A stretch of DNA of 64,000 nt from Parabacteroides distasonis ATCC 8503 (lineage in GTDB: Bacteria; Bacteroidota; Bacteroidia; Bacteroidales; Tannerellaceae), in contig NC_009615.1 of assembly GCF_000012845.1 (NCBI RefSeq), positions 829,501-893,500 of the forward strand. Direction: 5' to 3'. Made by a program: the position numbers and the translations under genes. The notes under the pieces are model-generated. The model saw nothing but the letters and a program-made list of their open reading frames with translations. It searched no databases and was not told where the DNA came from. Position 1 is the stretch's first letter. Every line of letters begins with the position of its first letter. This document shows positions 44,988 through 53,850 of this stretch, in pieces.

Positions 44988-46196
44988 ATGGCATCGGTAA
45001 AAGTCAAGTTTCGCCCTTCTACCATAGTCGGCAAGGAGGGTACACTTTACTATCAGGTGATTCACAACCGCGTGGTCAGACAGATATATACCGACTATAA
45101 GCTTTTCGCTTCGGAATGGGATATACATTCCGAAGCGGTTGCCATGCATTGTACTCCGAACGAACAAGAGCGAAACAACTATCTGCTTTCGATAGGTTCC
45201 CGTATCAGATGGGACAAGGAGAGGTTGAATAAGATTATACACACGTTATCTCAATCCGGCACATTCGTAACGGATGATGTAGTCATGCGCTTTCATGAAA
45301 ACAGGCAAGAACTGTCATTCAACGCTTACATCAGCCAGCAGGTAGCGAGACTGAAACGTTTAGGGAAGATACGCACCTCGGAGACTTATACAGCCGCACT
45401 CAGAAGTTTCAGCAGTTTTATGAATGACACAGAGGTTTTATTTGACCAACTTAATGCGGATTTGTTTGCGGAGTACGAGGCTTATTTGAAAGGCAGGGGA
45501 AATACGCCCAACACCATATCATTCTATATGCGAATTCTGAAAGCCGTCTATAACCGTGCGGTGGAAAATGGACTGACGGAGCAACGGCATCCGTTCAAGT
45601 CTGTCTACACGGGAGTGGAGAAAACCATGAAGCGAGCCTTATCACTCAATGACATCAGACGTATCAAAGGACTGGACTTGTCATTGAAGCCCAATCTTGA
45701 CTATGCCTGCGATATGTTCCTGTTCTGTTTCTATACAAGGGGAATGTCGTTCATTGACATGGCTTATCTGAGAAAGAAAGACTTGCTGAATGGCACTCTT
45801 TCCTATCGTAGACGCAAGACAGGACAACAACTGTTCATCAAATGGGAAAAATGTATGCAGGAGATTGTTGATAAATATCCAATAAACGAAACGGAATACC
45901 TCTTGCCTATCATTACAAAACATGATGAAGATTATCGGAAACAATACACCAACGAACTTCATCGGGTAAACCATCTGTTGAAGAAAATCGGGAAACTGCT
46001 GGATTTGCCAATACCCTTGACGATGTATGTCGGTCGGCATTCATGGGCAAGTATTGCCAAGAGCCGTAATGTGCCTATCTCTGTCATCAGCGAAGGTATG
46101 GGGCATGATTCTGAGAACACTACGCAGATTTATCTTGCATCGTTGGATACCACCGTGGTAGATAAAGCCAATAAGAAAATACTGGATCTGCTGTGA
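44988..46196 (+). CDS. Tyrosine recombinase of the Bacteroides invertase type
   Basis: 402 residues, complete. N-terminal arm-like domain (VKFRPSTIVGKEGTLYYQVIHN), core-binding region (about 105-205), and catalytic domain with FCFYTRGMSFIDMAYL (Arg present), LTMYVGRHSWASIAKSRN and GMGHDSENTTQIYLASL (Tyr nucleophile). The strongly conserved end (DTTVVDKANKKILDLL) is characteristic of the chromosomal invertases that flip promoters in Bacteroides. It lies 31 bases before a segment bounded by exact inverted repeats, so I infer it flips that segment and controls the operon beyond. An integrase role for a mobile cargo is the alternative. Confidence 0.85.
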   Translation: MASVKVKFRPSTIVGKEGTLYYQVIHNRVVRQIYTDYKLFASEWDIHSEAVAMHCTPNEQERNNYLLSIGSRIRWDKERLNKIIHTLSQSGTFVTDDVVMRFHENRQELSFNAYISQQVARLKRLGKIRTSETYTAALRSFSSFMNDTEVLFDQLNADLFAEYEAYLKGRGNTPNTISFYMRILKAVYNRAVENGLTEQRHPFKSVYTGVEKTMKRALSLNDIRRIKGLDLSLKPNLDYACDMFLFCFYTRGMSFIDMAYLRKKDLLNGTLSYRRRKTGQQLFIKWEKCMQEIVDKYPINETEYLLPIITKHDEDYRKQYTNELHRVNHLLKKIGKLLDLPIPLTMYVGRHSWASIAKSRNVPISVISEGMGHDSENTTQIYLASLDTTVVDKANKKILDLL

Positions 46197-46227
46197 GGCA
46201 GTGGATGTTTAGCGAATCTGTCCAACG

Positions 46228-46245
46228 CTTGCCAAGAGACGGATA
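46228..46245. repeat. Left 18-bp inverted repeat of the invertible segment
   Basis: Perfect complement of 46405-46422; pairing stops at both edges. Confidence 0.9.
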
Positions 46246-46404
46246 TTACAATGCAAAGTTACGCAAAATAATGATTTTTAAGTTATAAAACGCTGAAAAT
46301 CTTATCTATTATGTTCTTTTTGTTTTGCGAAAAATATCAGATGTTTTGCGAAGTTATCTTTGCAAAAGTAAAATATTACTCATTATCAACGAGATAAAGA
46401 TGCT

Positions 46405-46422
46405 TATCCGTCTCTTGGCAAG
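46405..46422. repeat. Right 18-bp inverted repeat of the invertible segment
   Basis: TATCCGTCTCTTGGCAAG, perfect complement of the left repeat. Confidence 0.9.
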
Positions 46423-46455
46423 AGACTATATATAAACTTTATATAATTACATTAA

Positions 46456-47643
46456 ATGAACAACAAAATATTTGCAATCACTGCTATAAGTACTCTTATA
46501 CTACTGCTTAGTTGTAGTGGAGATGAAATTATAGTCAATTCGGATAATAATCCAAATCAAATTAGTGATATAAAACCTATACTCAAGGTTTATATTGAAA
46601 ACTCTGGAAGTATGGATGGTTATATGTGCGATGGGTCTCAATTGAAAGATGCCATTTTTGATTATGTAAGTGATTTGAGCACTTGTGTAGATACGACTCA
46701 ATTATATTATATAAACAATCGTGTTATACCATATCATGCTGATTTGGAGCAATATATTAAGACAATGAATCCAATAACATTCCAAAAGGCTGGTGGCAAC
46801 CGATCCAATTCGGATTTAAGTAAAATGTTAAGTACAGTATTGGACGCGATGACTGATTCTACAGTGAGTATATTTGTGTCGGATTGCATCTTAGATCTTC
46901 CTGTCTCTGATGCACAGAGATTTCTAAGTACTTGTCAAATATCAATTAAGAATACTATAAATAAAGGCAGAAAAAATATTCCTCTTCTTGGCGTTGAAAT
47001 ATTGAAGATGAAATCTGATTTTAATGGTAAGTATTTTTATCAGAATGGAGGAAGTGAAGTTCTGACCAACGTAAAAAGACCATATTATATTTGGATTTTT
47101 GGTAATAGCAACGTACTGGCTAAATTAAATACGGAAGTACTTTTCAAGGGATTGGAAAAATATGGATATGATAATATTATCTCATATTGCCCAAAAACCT
47201 CTATACCATATGATATAACAAACAGAGCTTTAATAAGCAAGACAATTAATCCCATCAAAGGTGATTATAATGCAACTATTCGTGCCGACTTTTGTACAAC
47301 ATTACAATCAGAAGATGTTCTGCTGAATCTTGATAATTATTCTTTTAATAATCAGAACCTCATAATAGAAAATATTAAACCGATAATAGCGACTGAGAGA
47401 GAATATTCTCATTTTATTAATATTACAATACCCAAAGGAGTAAATATTGCAGAAGATTACTTGATACTGAAGGCTCCGAATATGCCAAGTTGGGTTCTTG
47501 AATCGAACGATGAATCTGGGGAAAATGTAAAGGGTAATCTCGATAAAACGACAGGTATAAAATATTTAATCGGAGGAGTCTCTGATGCTTATAAAAAAGA
47601 TAATGTATTAACTACGCTTAAATTCACTGTTAAACGAAAATAA
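46456..47643 (+). CDS. VWA-like lipoprotein, gene 1 of the phase-variable operon
   Basis: 395 residues. The lipobox is ILLLSCSG (Cys20), so it is membrane-anchored outside the cytoplasm. Residues 43-53 (LKVYIENSGSM) look like the first strand and metal-binding loop of a von Willebrand A domain, with Glu in place of the usual Asp (E-N-S-G-S); a later NRSNSDLSKML supplies the third-loop Ser region and SIFVSDCILD the second Asp. The C-terminal 130 residues are beta-rich. VWA proteins mediate regulated protein contacts, so it may sense or bind something at the envelope. The next gene starts 3 bases later. Confidence 0.7.
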   Translation: MNNKIFAITAISTLILLLSCSGDEIIVNSDNNPNQISDIKPILKVYIENSGSMDGYMCDGSQLKDAIFDYVSDLSTCVDTTQLYYINNRVIPYHADLEQYIKTMNPITFQKAGGNRSNSDLSKMLSTVLDAMTDSTVSIFVSDCILDLPVSDAQRFLSTCQISIKNTINKGRKNIPLLGVEILKMKSDFNGKYFYQNGGSEVLTNVKRPYYIWIFGNSNVLAKLNTEVLFKGLEKYGYDNIISYCPKTSIPYDITNRALISKTINPIKGDYNATIRADFCTTLQSEDVLLNLDNYSFNNQNLIIENIKPIIATEREYSHFINITIPKGVNIAEDYLILKAPNMPSWVLESNDESGENVKGNLDKTTGIKYLIGGVSDAYKKDNVLTTLKFTVKRK

Positions 47644-47646
47644 ATT

Positions 47647-48105
47647 ATGGGCGAATTATTTGGAAGTATTTATTGCTGGTTTGAAGAATTCTTTGGAATA
47701 GAACTAGCGAACTATCTTTGGGGACAGTCCTCTCCATTATCTCAGACTAACTCTTATATAGGAATTGGTTGGACAATGCTTGGCATAAGCTTGGCAATAG
47801 TTTTAATATTTTATTATGCAATCAATCACCCTCGCTTGAACCATTGGTGGGGATGGGGGATTTTCCTTATGGTAAATGCTCTAATAAACTTTATTGTGGG
47901 CTGGCAATTGGTGCTTAAAGACTATTATGGAGGAAAGATGGTAACAATTGATCCAGCAACAGATTTACAAATTCCTCTCAATATTGGTGGAGCAGAGATA
48001 ATTTGTTTTGGAGTTTCCAATATGTTTCTCTCTGTCTTAGCTTTTATAGTTTTCACATTTATATTCAAATGGTGGAGTCCCAACTGCTCTGGTGCACCAT
48101 TCTAA
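47647..48105 (+). CDS. Small polytopic membrane protein, gene 2 of the operon
   Basis: 152 residues, no recognised family. Three hydrophobic segments lie at about 38-58 (GIGWTMLGISLAIVLIFYYA), 66-88 and 115-140, with a short loop between the last two that contains DPATDLQIP. Aromatic residues cluster at the membrane edges. Packed 3 bases after gene 1 and 11 before gene 3; it probably belongs to the membrane part of the complex. Confidence 0.7.
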   Translation: MGELFGSIYCWFEEFFGIELANYLWGQSSPLSQTNSYIGIGWTMLGISLAIVLIFYYAINHPRLNHWWGWGIFLMVNALINFIVGWQLVLKDYYGGKMVTIDPATDLQIPLNIGGAEIICFGVSNMFLSVLAFIVFTFIFKWWSPNCSGAPF

Positions 48106-48116
48106 TCGTAGAAGTT

Positions 48117-49511
48117 ATGTCTAAAATATTTGTTTTCGGAATAGGGGGGACGGGGTCAAGAATCCTTCGCTCTCTTGCCATGATGTTAGCCTCTGGAGTA
48201 AAGTTCGGAGCCAATGAAATTGTACCCATAATAATTGACCCAGATGTTGCAAACGCAGATCTTACTAGAACTGTATCATTATTAAATAATTATACTGCAA
48301 TCAGAGAAAAATTGCAATTTAGTAACGACAATAGAAGTAGGTTCTTTCATACTGAAATAGAAAGAATTTTACCTAATTACACTCTCCGTATTAACGACAC
48401 CGATGATAAGTCGTTTCAACAGTTTATCGAATACGCCTCAATGTCAAAGCCTAATAAAGCAATGACCAAGATGCTGTTTTCAGACAAAAATCTTGAATCA
48501 TCAATGGAAGTGGGATTCAAAGGTAATCCTAATATTGGGAGTGTGGTGTTAAATCAAATAGCCCATTCAGCAGATTTTAATGATTTCGCTAATTCTTTTA
48601 GCGACGGAGATAGGATATTCATCATAAGTTCTATCTTTGGAGGAACTGGTGCGAGCGGATTTCCATTACTTTTAAAAACACTACGTGAGGGGAAACATTT
48701 TCCCAATTATGACCTCATCAACAAAGCCACAATAGGTGCTGTAACTATACTTCCATATTTTAAGCTAAAGCCGAATGATGAAAGTGAAATAGATTCGTCA
48801 ACCTTTATTTCTAAAACAAAGTCAGCATTAGCGTATTACGAGAATAACATAAGTAAAAATGGAAGTATTGATGCTTTATATTATCTTGCTGACGATGTGG
48901 TAAGTACATACGATAATCACGAAGGAGGTTCAGCCCAACAAAACGCAGCTCACTTAATCGAATTTTTGGGAGCTACGGCTATCGTTGATTTCTCTAAATC
49001 AAAGTTTGATACCCCGGCAAATATGGAACTTGGGATAAAAGAGACATCTGGAGCTGTATCATTTGATTCATTCTATCGTAAGATGTATGAAATGCTTTAC
49101 TACCCGTTGGTTCAATTTACGATGACAGCTAATGCGTTGACTCAGAAACTTGATGTTTATCGTTCCAGTGGTTTTAACGCAAATAAGGGTAATTTTGAGA
49201 ACTTTTATTCTGGAGTTTTTTTCAGTGACTTAGCGACATTTTTGAAAAAGTATCAGGAATGGTTAAGGGAGATGAAAGATAATAAGCGTTCTCTTGATTT
49301 GTTCAATCTTGCTTGTGGAAATAAGCCTTTTGACTTAGTAACAGGTGTAAAACCTAAGCGGATTTTTAGCAAATTTTCAGATTACAACTTGATGACAGAC
49401 CGCTTAAATAGTGCTGTAAAAAATTGCAAGAGTAAAGGTGTTGAAGATAAGTTTCTTGAAATGTTCTTTCTCGGAACGGAAAAACTTGTATCAGAAAAAT
49501 TAAGTAACTAA
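48117..49511 (+). CDS. Tubulin/FtsZ-like GTPase, gene 3 of the operon
   Basis: 464 residues from ATG 48117, chosen because the preceding 38 in-frame codons overlap gene 2. The N-terminus has a Rossmann-type glycine motif (KIFVFGIGGTGSRIL, Gly8-Arg15), and residues about 170-180 contain SSIFGGTGASG, the tubulin signature loop (GGTG(A/S)G). Strands between them (IVPIIIDPDVANADLT) fit the T3 region. This combination is that of FtsZ/tubulin-superfamily proteins outside the classical families. It would bind GTP in the cytoplasm and perhaps polymerise. The C-terminal 200 residues are helical and lack an FtsZ-like tail. Confidence 0.72.
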   Translation: MSKIFVFGIGGTGSRILRSLAMMLASGVKFGANEIVPIIIDPDVANADLTRTVSLLNNYTAIREKLQFSNDNRSRFFHTEIERILPNYTLRINDTDDKSFQQFIEYASMSKPNKAMTKMLFSDKNLESSMEVGFKGNPNIGSVVLNQIAHSADFNDFANSFSDGDRIFIISSIFGGTGASGFPLLLKTLREGKHFPNYDLINKATIGAVTILPYFKLKPNDESEIDSSTFISKTKSALAYYENNISKNGSIDALYYLADDVVSTYDNHEGGSAQQNAAHLIEFLGATAIVDFSKSKFDTPANMELGIKETSGAVSFDSFYRKMYEMLYYPLVQFTMTANALTQKLDVYRSSGFNANKGNFENFYSGVFFSDLATFLKKYQEWLREMKDNKRSLDLFNLACGNKPFDLVTGVKPKRIFSKFSDYNLMTDRLNSAVKNCKSKGVEDKFLEMFFLGTEKLVSEKLSN

Positions 49512-49518
49512 TTTCACT

Positions 49519-52500
49519 ATGTCAAAAGTATTCAGATTATATAAAGAGGGAACAACAACTTATGAAGACTGGAACAATAGTCCTGCGTTCCCATATAATT
49601 CAGCAAGTCGTGATACCATTGAGGATCCTGATGGAGCATCAGCCTGCCATGAAATAACTTCAATACCATCTCCATTCGCCCGGATTGATTTGATAAAAGC
49701 CGCCTTTAAGGAAGTTTGTAAATCAGGGAAAAATAATTTGTCCAATCTTGATGGCAATACCATTTTTCATAAGATGGTATCTGATACTCTTGATGTTGCG
49801 GAAATATTTTTCAATATCGATAAATTCAATGGTAAAGTAGAAATCATTAAATGGGATTGGTCAATTATGCTTACTGAACTTGACCAATCTGGCATTTCTG
49901 GTCATCGTTATTTTGCAGATGCACTCCGTAAGTATATGTCCTCAGACTCCAAAACGTACAACTTCGAAGCACTGAGAAACATATATTTATTAAATTATGT
50001 AGAAGGGCCAGATGAATTAAATATTATCGGTGCTACATCACCAGCTACGTTATTTTTTAGCAATGCCAATGATTTAGGATATGTTAATGATATATTCTTT
50101 GGAGAGGATAAACCATTTGATTCTAACTACCAACCATTGTACAGACGAGATTTTGAATTTGTTAAATATTTCTTTGCGTTAAGAAAGAACATACCCAATT
50201 TTGCAGGATTGTTCCCTGAATTTGACACCTATCTCACAAAAACATTTTCAGCAATCACAGACCAAAGAAAGAAGAACGAGTTACTTTCTATAACATCAAC
50301 TGTACTTGATCAGTTGTCTTCAATCTCTGTCGTTGATGTACAACAAAATGACATTGTAGAAGTTTTGGGCTATCCACTATACAAAAAGACTTCTCGCCCT
50401 GTAACGACAACTAGTGATTTTACCATAAAAACCACGAAAGAATGTGAGTTCTCTCCATTAGTTCTCCCAATAGAGGCGGGAAACCGCTATGGCGACCTTC
50501 AGTATACCACAAGCAAATGGGGTAAGACTAATGTTGCTCCGTATATTGATTCGGAATTGGATTTAATGAAAAGAACACTTCCGTTTGATGGTTCTCTTAA
50601 TCCATATCTGACAATTAGTGACTTATTGGAAGATACAATTATTCGAGTTCCTCATAGTCTGAATGTTGAAAATTATTTTGATGGAAATTTGAAACTAGAA
50701 GAAAAAGAATTGTCATATCTGCTTCCTTTAAAACCTCTGTTGTTTGAATATTTCACCCCGGAAGAGATAAGAGGAAATATGATGGATGGAAAACCAATGT
50801 TTGAGATGCAAACACTTGCAGGTAATTCAGGTGTAAAGGTTACACTCCGTGTACCCATTAAAGGAGCTGGAAATATCAGATACGTTGAATACATACGGCT
50901 TTACTATAATAATAGATGTGCAGATGTACAGAATAATGAGGGTGGAATGACTGAATTTAAGTTCACAGGATTCATTATGCCGCAAGTTAGATTCAACAAT
51001 GAACAGGACGCTATTTATACTGTATCATGTGTTCAGTCTGCAACAGGAAGAAACGAATTCCGTTTTTTTAGTGATGGTGAAAAAATCCTACCAAAAAGCT
51101 GCACTTGTCGTAATGAAGACCAACAGATTATGGTTAAGGCTGATAATTATTTGTTGGAAAAAAGGAATTTTGATTTCGTTCAAGTTCGTAACACACATGG
51201 ATATTGTGGTATTTTGCTGCCGATTTTCAAACAGCAAAGGAATGTTGAACGGTTTGAGTTCGCTATAGATTTAGGTACATCTAATACCCACATAGAGTTC
51301 CGCAAAGGAAATGAAAAACCAGAGGTTTTTACTTTCACGGCTAAGGATAGACAGTTATGTGAAATGTTCATCCCTATAAAGAATGAATATGGTTCAATTG
51401 AAGATTTGATTGAAGAAACCGAACTTATAGAGAAAGATTTTATTCCTTCAGAAATCGGCTTGTCCGATTTTCATTTTCCAACTCGGACTGTGCTTTCCTG
51501 CGCAAAGACAATAGATTGGACAAATGTAGTCGAACCATTTACGCTTGTGAATCTTCCATTTACTTATGATAAGCGCAGTGAGTTGTCTTACAACAATTTC
51601 AGATGTAACATCAAATGGGGTAATGGTGATGATCTTTGTGTGATGGAGTCGTATGTCAGATGCCTTATGCTTATCATTAGGAATAAGGTCCTTCTTAATA
51701 ATGGCGATTTGCAGCATACTAAAATCACATGGTTTTATCCTATAAGTATGGCACCTAAGCGATTGCGTAGATTGAAATCTACATGGGATGATGCTTACCA
51801 AAAATATTTTGGAAATGGTGTTACTGGATATATGACGGAATCTTCCGCACCAATTCAATATTTCTTCAAGAGATATTCAACGGCTACGGATTTAATCAAT
51901 GTTGACATTGGTGGAGGCACTACTGATATTGCGTTTGCGAAAGATAAGAATATAAGTCATGTGACATCATTTCGGTTTGCATCAAATACTCTGTTTGAAA
52001 ATTCATTTTCAGAACTTGATGAAGATAACGGTATAGTTGACTGGCATAAGAATGAAATTCTGAAACTTCTTGAAGAGAAGAATTTAATGGATCTTATTCG
52101 CGTGTTCAATAGCCCGAATAACACCAAACCTGCTAATATGGCATCATTCCTATTCGGTCTTAAAGACAACACTATTCCCCAAAGAGCCGGAGTTAATGTC
52201 AAAGCTATTGATTTTAATTATATACTCCAAGAAGATGAAGATTTTAAGATTGTATTTATTATTTTCTATACGGCAATAGTATATCACATAGCGCAAATTG
52301 TTAAGTCACTTAACCTTGAAGTTCCTCGTCATATCTCTTTTAGTGGCAATGGCAGCAAGGTAATACGTGTTATTACAACCGACTCCAAATTACTCGCGCG
52401 ATATACCAAAATGGTATTTGAAAAACTGCTCGGAAAACCGTATGGTAAGGAATTGGATTTGCTGGGTCTTGAAAAAGACTCTAACCCTAAAGAATCAACT

Positions 52501-52911
52501 TGTAAGGGTGGCATTATCGGTACGGAAGATGAAGACAACAGAGATAAGACTATTGTTTTCAAGAGTGATTGTACAGGATTAGTGACACCAAAAGATACCT
52601 ATGCCAACATTAAAGATGATTACAAGAGGCGTACAGTTACCGCAGTTGAGGATTTCTTCAAGTTCGTACTTGTTGATATGAATTCTGCATTCAATTTTGA
52701 TAAAAATTTCGGAGTTAAACCATCATCTATTCGTATCGCACAAGAAATGGCAAAGAAAGATCTTCTCACGTTCCTTGAAAAAGGAATAAGTCAGCGTTGT
52801 GAAGAAACTGAGGCGGAAGATATGATAGAGGAAACATTCTTCTATTATCCCATAAAAGGGGTGTTAAATGCAATTTCAGCAGAAATATATAACGAATTAC
52901 AACAATCATAA
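49519..52911 (+). CDS. Large actin/Hsp70-like ATPase, gene 4 of the operon
   Basis: 1130 residues. The first 570 or so are unrecognised, mostly beta and helix without membrane segments. Then comes an actin-superfamily ATPase: phosphate-1 DLGTSNTHIEF (from residue 584), phosphate-2 VDIGGGTTDIAFAKD (796), and the adenosine motif SFSGNGSKVIRVI (942). The spacing (about 210 and 145 residues) is within the Hsp70/actin range. A helical tail follows. It is cytoplasmic by composition. With a tubulin-like protein next door (7-base gap) it suggests two nucleotide-driven cytoskeletal or chaperone activities in one machine. Classical Hsp70 substrate-binding regions are not apparent. Confidence 0.75.
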   Translation: MSKVFRLYKEGTTTYEDWNNSPAFPYNSASRDTIEDPDGASACHEITSIPSPFARIDLIKAAFKEVCKSGKNNLSNLDGNTIFHKMVSDTLDVAEIFFNIDKFNGKVEIIKWDWSIMLTELDQSGISGHRYFADALRKYMSSDSKTYNFEALRNIYLLNYVEGPDELNIIGATSPATLFFSNANDLGYVNDIFFGEDKPFDSNYQPLYRRDFEFVKYFFALRKNIPNFAGLFPEFDTYLTKTFSAITDQRKKNELLSITSTVLDQLSSISVVDVQQNDIVEVLGYPLYKKTSRPVTTTSDFTIKTTKECEFSPLVLPIEAGNRYGDLQYTTSKWGKTNVAPYIDSELDLMKRTLPFDGSLNPYLTISDLLEDTIIRVPHSLNVENYFDGNLKLEEKELSYLLPLKPLLFEYFTPEEIRGNMMDGKPMFEMQTLAGNSGVKVTLRVPIKGAGNIRYVEYIRLYYNNRCADVQNNEGGMTEFKFTGFIMPQVRFNNEQDAIYTVSCVQSATGRNEFRFFSDGEKILPKSCTCRNEDQQIMVKADNYLLEKRNFDFVQVRNTHGYCGILLPIFKQQRNVERFEFAIDLGTSNTHIEFRKGNEKPEVFTFTAKDRQLCEMFIPIKNEYGSIEDLIEETELIEKDFIPSEIGLSDFHFPTRTVLSCAKTIDWTNVVEPFTLVNLPFTYDKRSELSYNNFRCNIKWGNGDDLCVMESYVRCLMLIIRNKVLLNNGDLQHTKITWFYPISMAPKRLRRLKSTWDDAYQKYFGNGVTGYMTESSAPIQYFFKRYSTATDLINVDIGGGTTDIAFAKDKNISHVTSFRFASNTLFENSFSELDEDNGIVDWHKNEILKLLEEKNLMDLIRVFNSPNNTKPANMASFLFGLKDNTIPQRAGVNVKAIDFNYILQEDEDFKIVFIIFYTAIVYHIAQIVKSLNLEVPRHISFSGNGSKVIRVITTDSKLLARYTKMVFEKLLGKPYGKELDLLGLEKDSNPKESTCKGGIIGTEDEDNRDKTIVFKSDCTGLVTPKDTYANIKDDYKRRTVTAVEDFFKFVLVDMNSAFNFDKNFGVKPSSIRIAQEMAKKDLLTFLEKGISQRCEETEAEDMIEETFFYYPIKGVLNAISAEIYNELQQS

Positions 52912-52917
52912 GAGCAC

Positions 52918-53841
52918 ATGAAACAAATTATAATCTCATTACTCACATTAGCCTTGGCGGACATCTGCTTGTGTAGTTGTGGCAATGATGTGGCTGCCAA
53001 CACTTCTCTAGAAGAGATGCATAAAAAGAGTTCCATAACGCAATCTGATGAGAAGCATAAAAAAGCGATAACTGATTCTATCAACAATCTACGAGAAAAA
53101 ATAATGGATTTAACCGAAAAATATGAAAAGGTTTATCAGGAATTAAGCGAAGTAAAAATGGACAATAAGAAAATCAATGATGAAAAAGCAACGAATAAAT
53201 GGTATATTCTTATTGGTGGAGGTATTGGATTGCTTGGTTTGATAGTATCAATTTTTGCATTTGGAAAAACAGGGAAATGTAATAATAGATTAAGTCGTCA
53301 TCGTGAAGAAATCGAATCACTGAGACAGCTATTAAATGAGCGTCGATTTGAACCAAATGTTACTGGTACTAAACGTACAAATTATTCAGCCTCGTCATCG
53401 ATACCCAATAATGAAATCTCTGATTTGTCTCGAAAAATACAACATTTAGAGAATGAACTTTTAAAAATACAAAAGACTACTCTTGTTCATGGAACACCGA
53501 CTCCATCTACAATTACCCCACCGATAAAACCAACTAGAATAGGTTACTTTGGAACAGCTATAAGTGGTGAAAACGGCACAGGGTATTTTAAAAAAGTACT
53601 TGAATCAAAAGATAGTGATGCAAGATTTTCAGCACAAATTATTGATGGTTCAGCTAATTTTGAGCCTATAGCATCTCTTTCCTCTATCAAATCCAGCGAC
53701 TATATGGACTTGGCTGTAGAATTTGAAGGGGTATCTAAAAATGAGGCAACTGATATGTCCGTTCATTACAAAGGACTGGCTCAACAAATAGGAGATAAAT
53801 GGATTATTGTAAAAAAAGCAGTTATAACTTTAAAAAAATAA
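52918..53841 (+). CDS. Membrane-anchored coiled-coil protein, gene 5 of the operon
   Basis: 307 residues. A signal sequence with a possible lipobox (LCSCGND), a coiled coil at about 40-90 (heptads in NNLREKIMDLTEKYEKVYQELSEV), one transmembrane helix at about 93-115 (WYILIGGGIGLLGLIVSIFAF), a second coiled coil (about 120-180), a Pro/Thr-rich linker and a C-terminal beta domain beginning IGYFGTAISGENGTGYF. It may span the inner membrane with the C-terminus in the cytoplasm, linking envelope and cytoplasmic parts. No family recognised. Gaps of 6 and 9 bases to its neighbours. Confidence 0.65.
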   Translation: MKQIIISLLTLALADICLCSCGNDVAANTSLEEMHKKSSITQSDEKHKKAITDSINNLREKIMDLTEKYEKVYQELSEVKMDNKKINDEKATNKWYILIGGGIGLLGLIVSIFAFGKTGKCNNRLSRHREEIESLRQLLNERRFEPNVTGTKRTNYSASSSIPNNEISDLSRKIQHLENELLKIQKTTLVHGTPTPSTITPPIKPTRIGYFGTAISGENGTGYFKKVLESKDSDARFSAQIIDGSANFEPIASLSSIKSSDYMDLAVEFEGVSKNEATDMSVHYKGLAQQIGDKWIIVKKAVITLKK

Positions 53842-53850
53842 TCAACTATT

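Larger units (their letters stand above)
46228..46422 (+). promoter_or_regulatory. Putative invertible promoter segment (18-bp inverted repeats)
   Basis: CTTGCCAAGAGACGGATA at 46228-46245 is repeated as an exact complement at 46405-46422, with 159 bases between. Inside, TATCTTTG (46355-46362) faces right toward the operon, and TAACTTTG on the minus strand (46254-46261) faces left. Both match TAnnTTTG. The operon's ATG is 34 bases beyond the right repeat. With the recombinase just upstream, this is the layout of a phase-variable promoter. As sequenced, the better box faces the operon (probably ON); the opposite orientation would bring the other box into play. Confidence 0.75.

Noticed and set aside
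46228..46422. The inverted repeats as ends of an insertion sequence
   Set aside because: Only 159 non-coding bases lie between them, promoter boxes are inside, and the recombinase lies outside; a DNA switch fits better.
48003..48116. Upstream start for the tubulin-like protein
   Set aside because: These codons overlap the coding end of gene 2, and the glycine motif normally begins a few residues from the start, as from ATG 48117.
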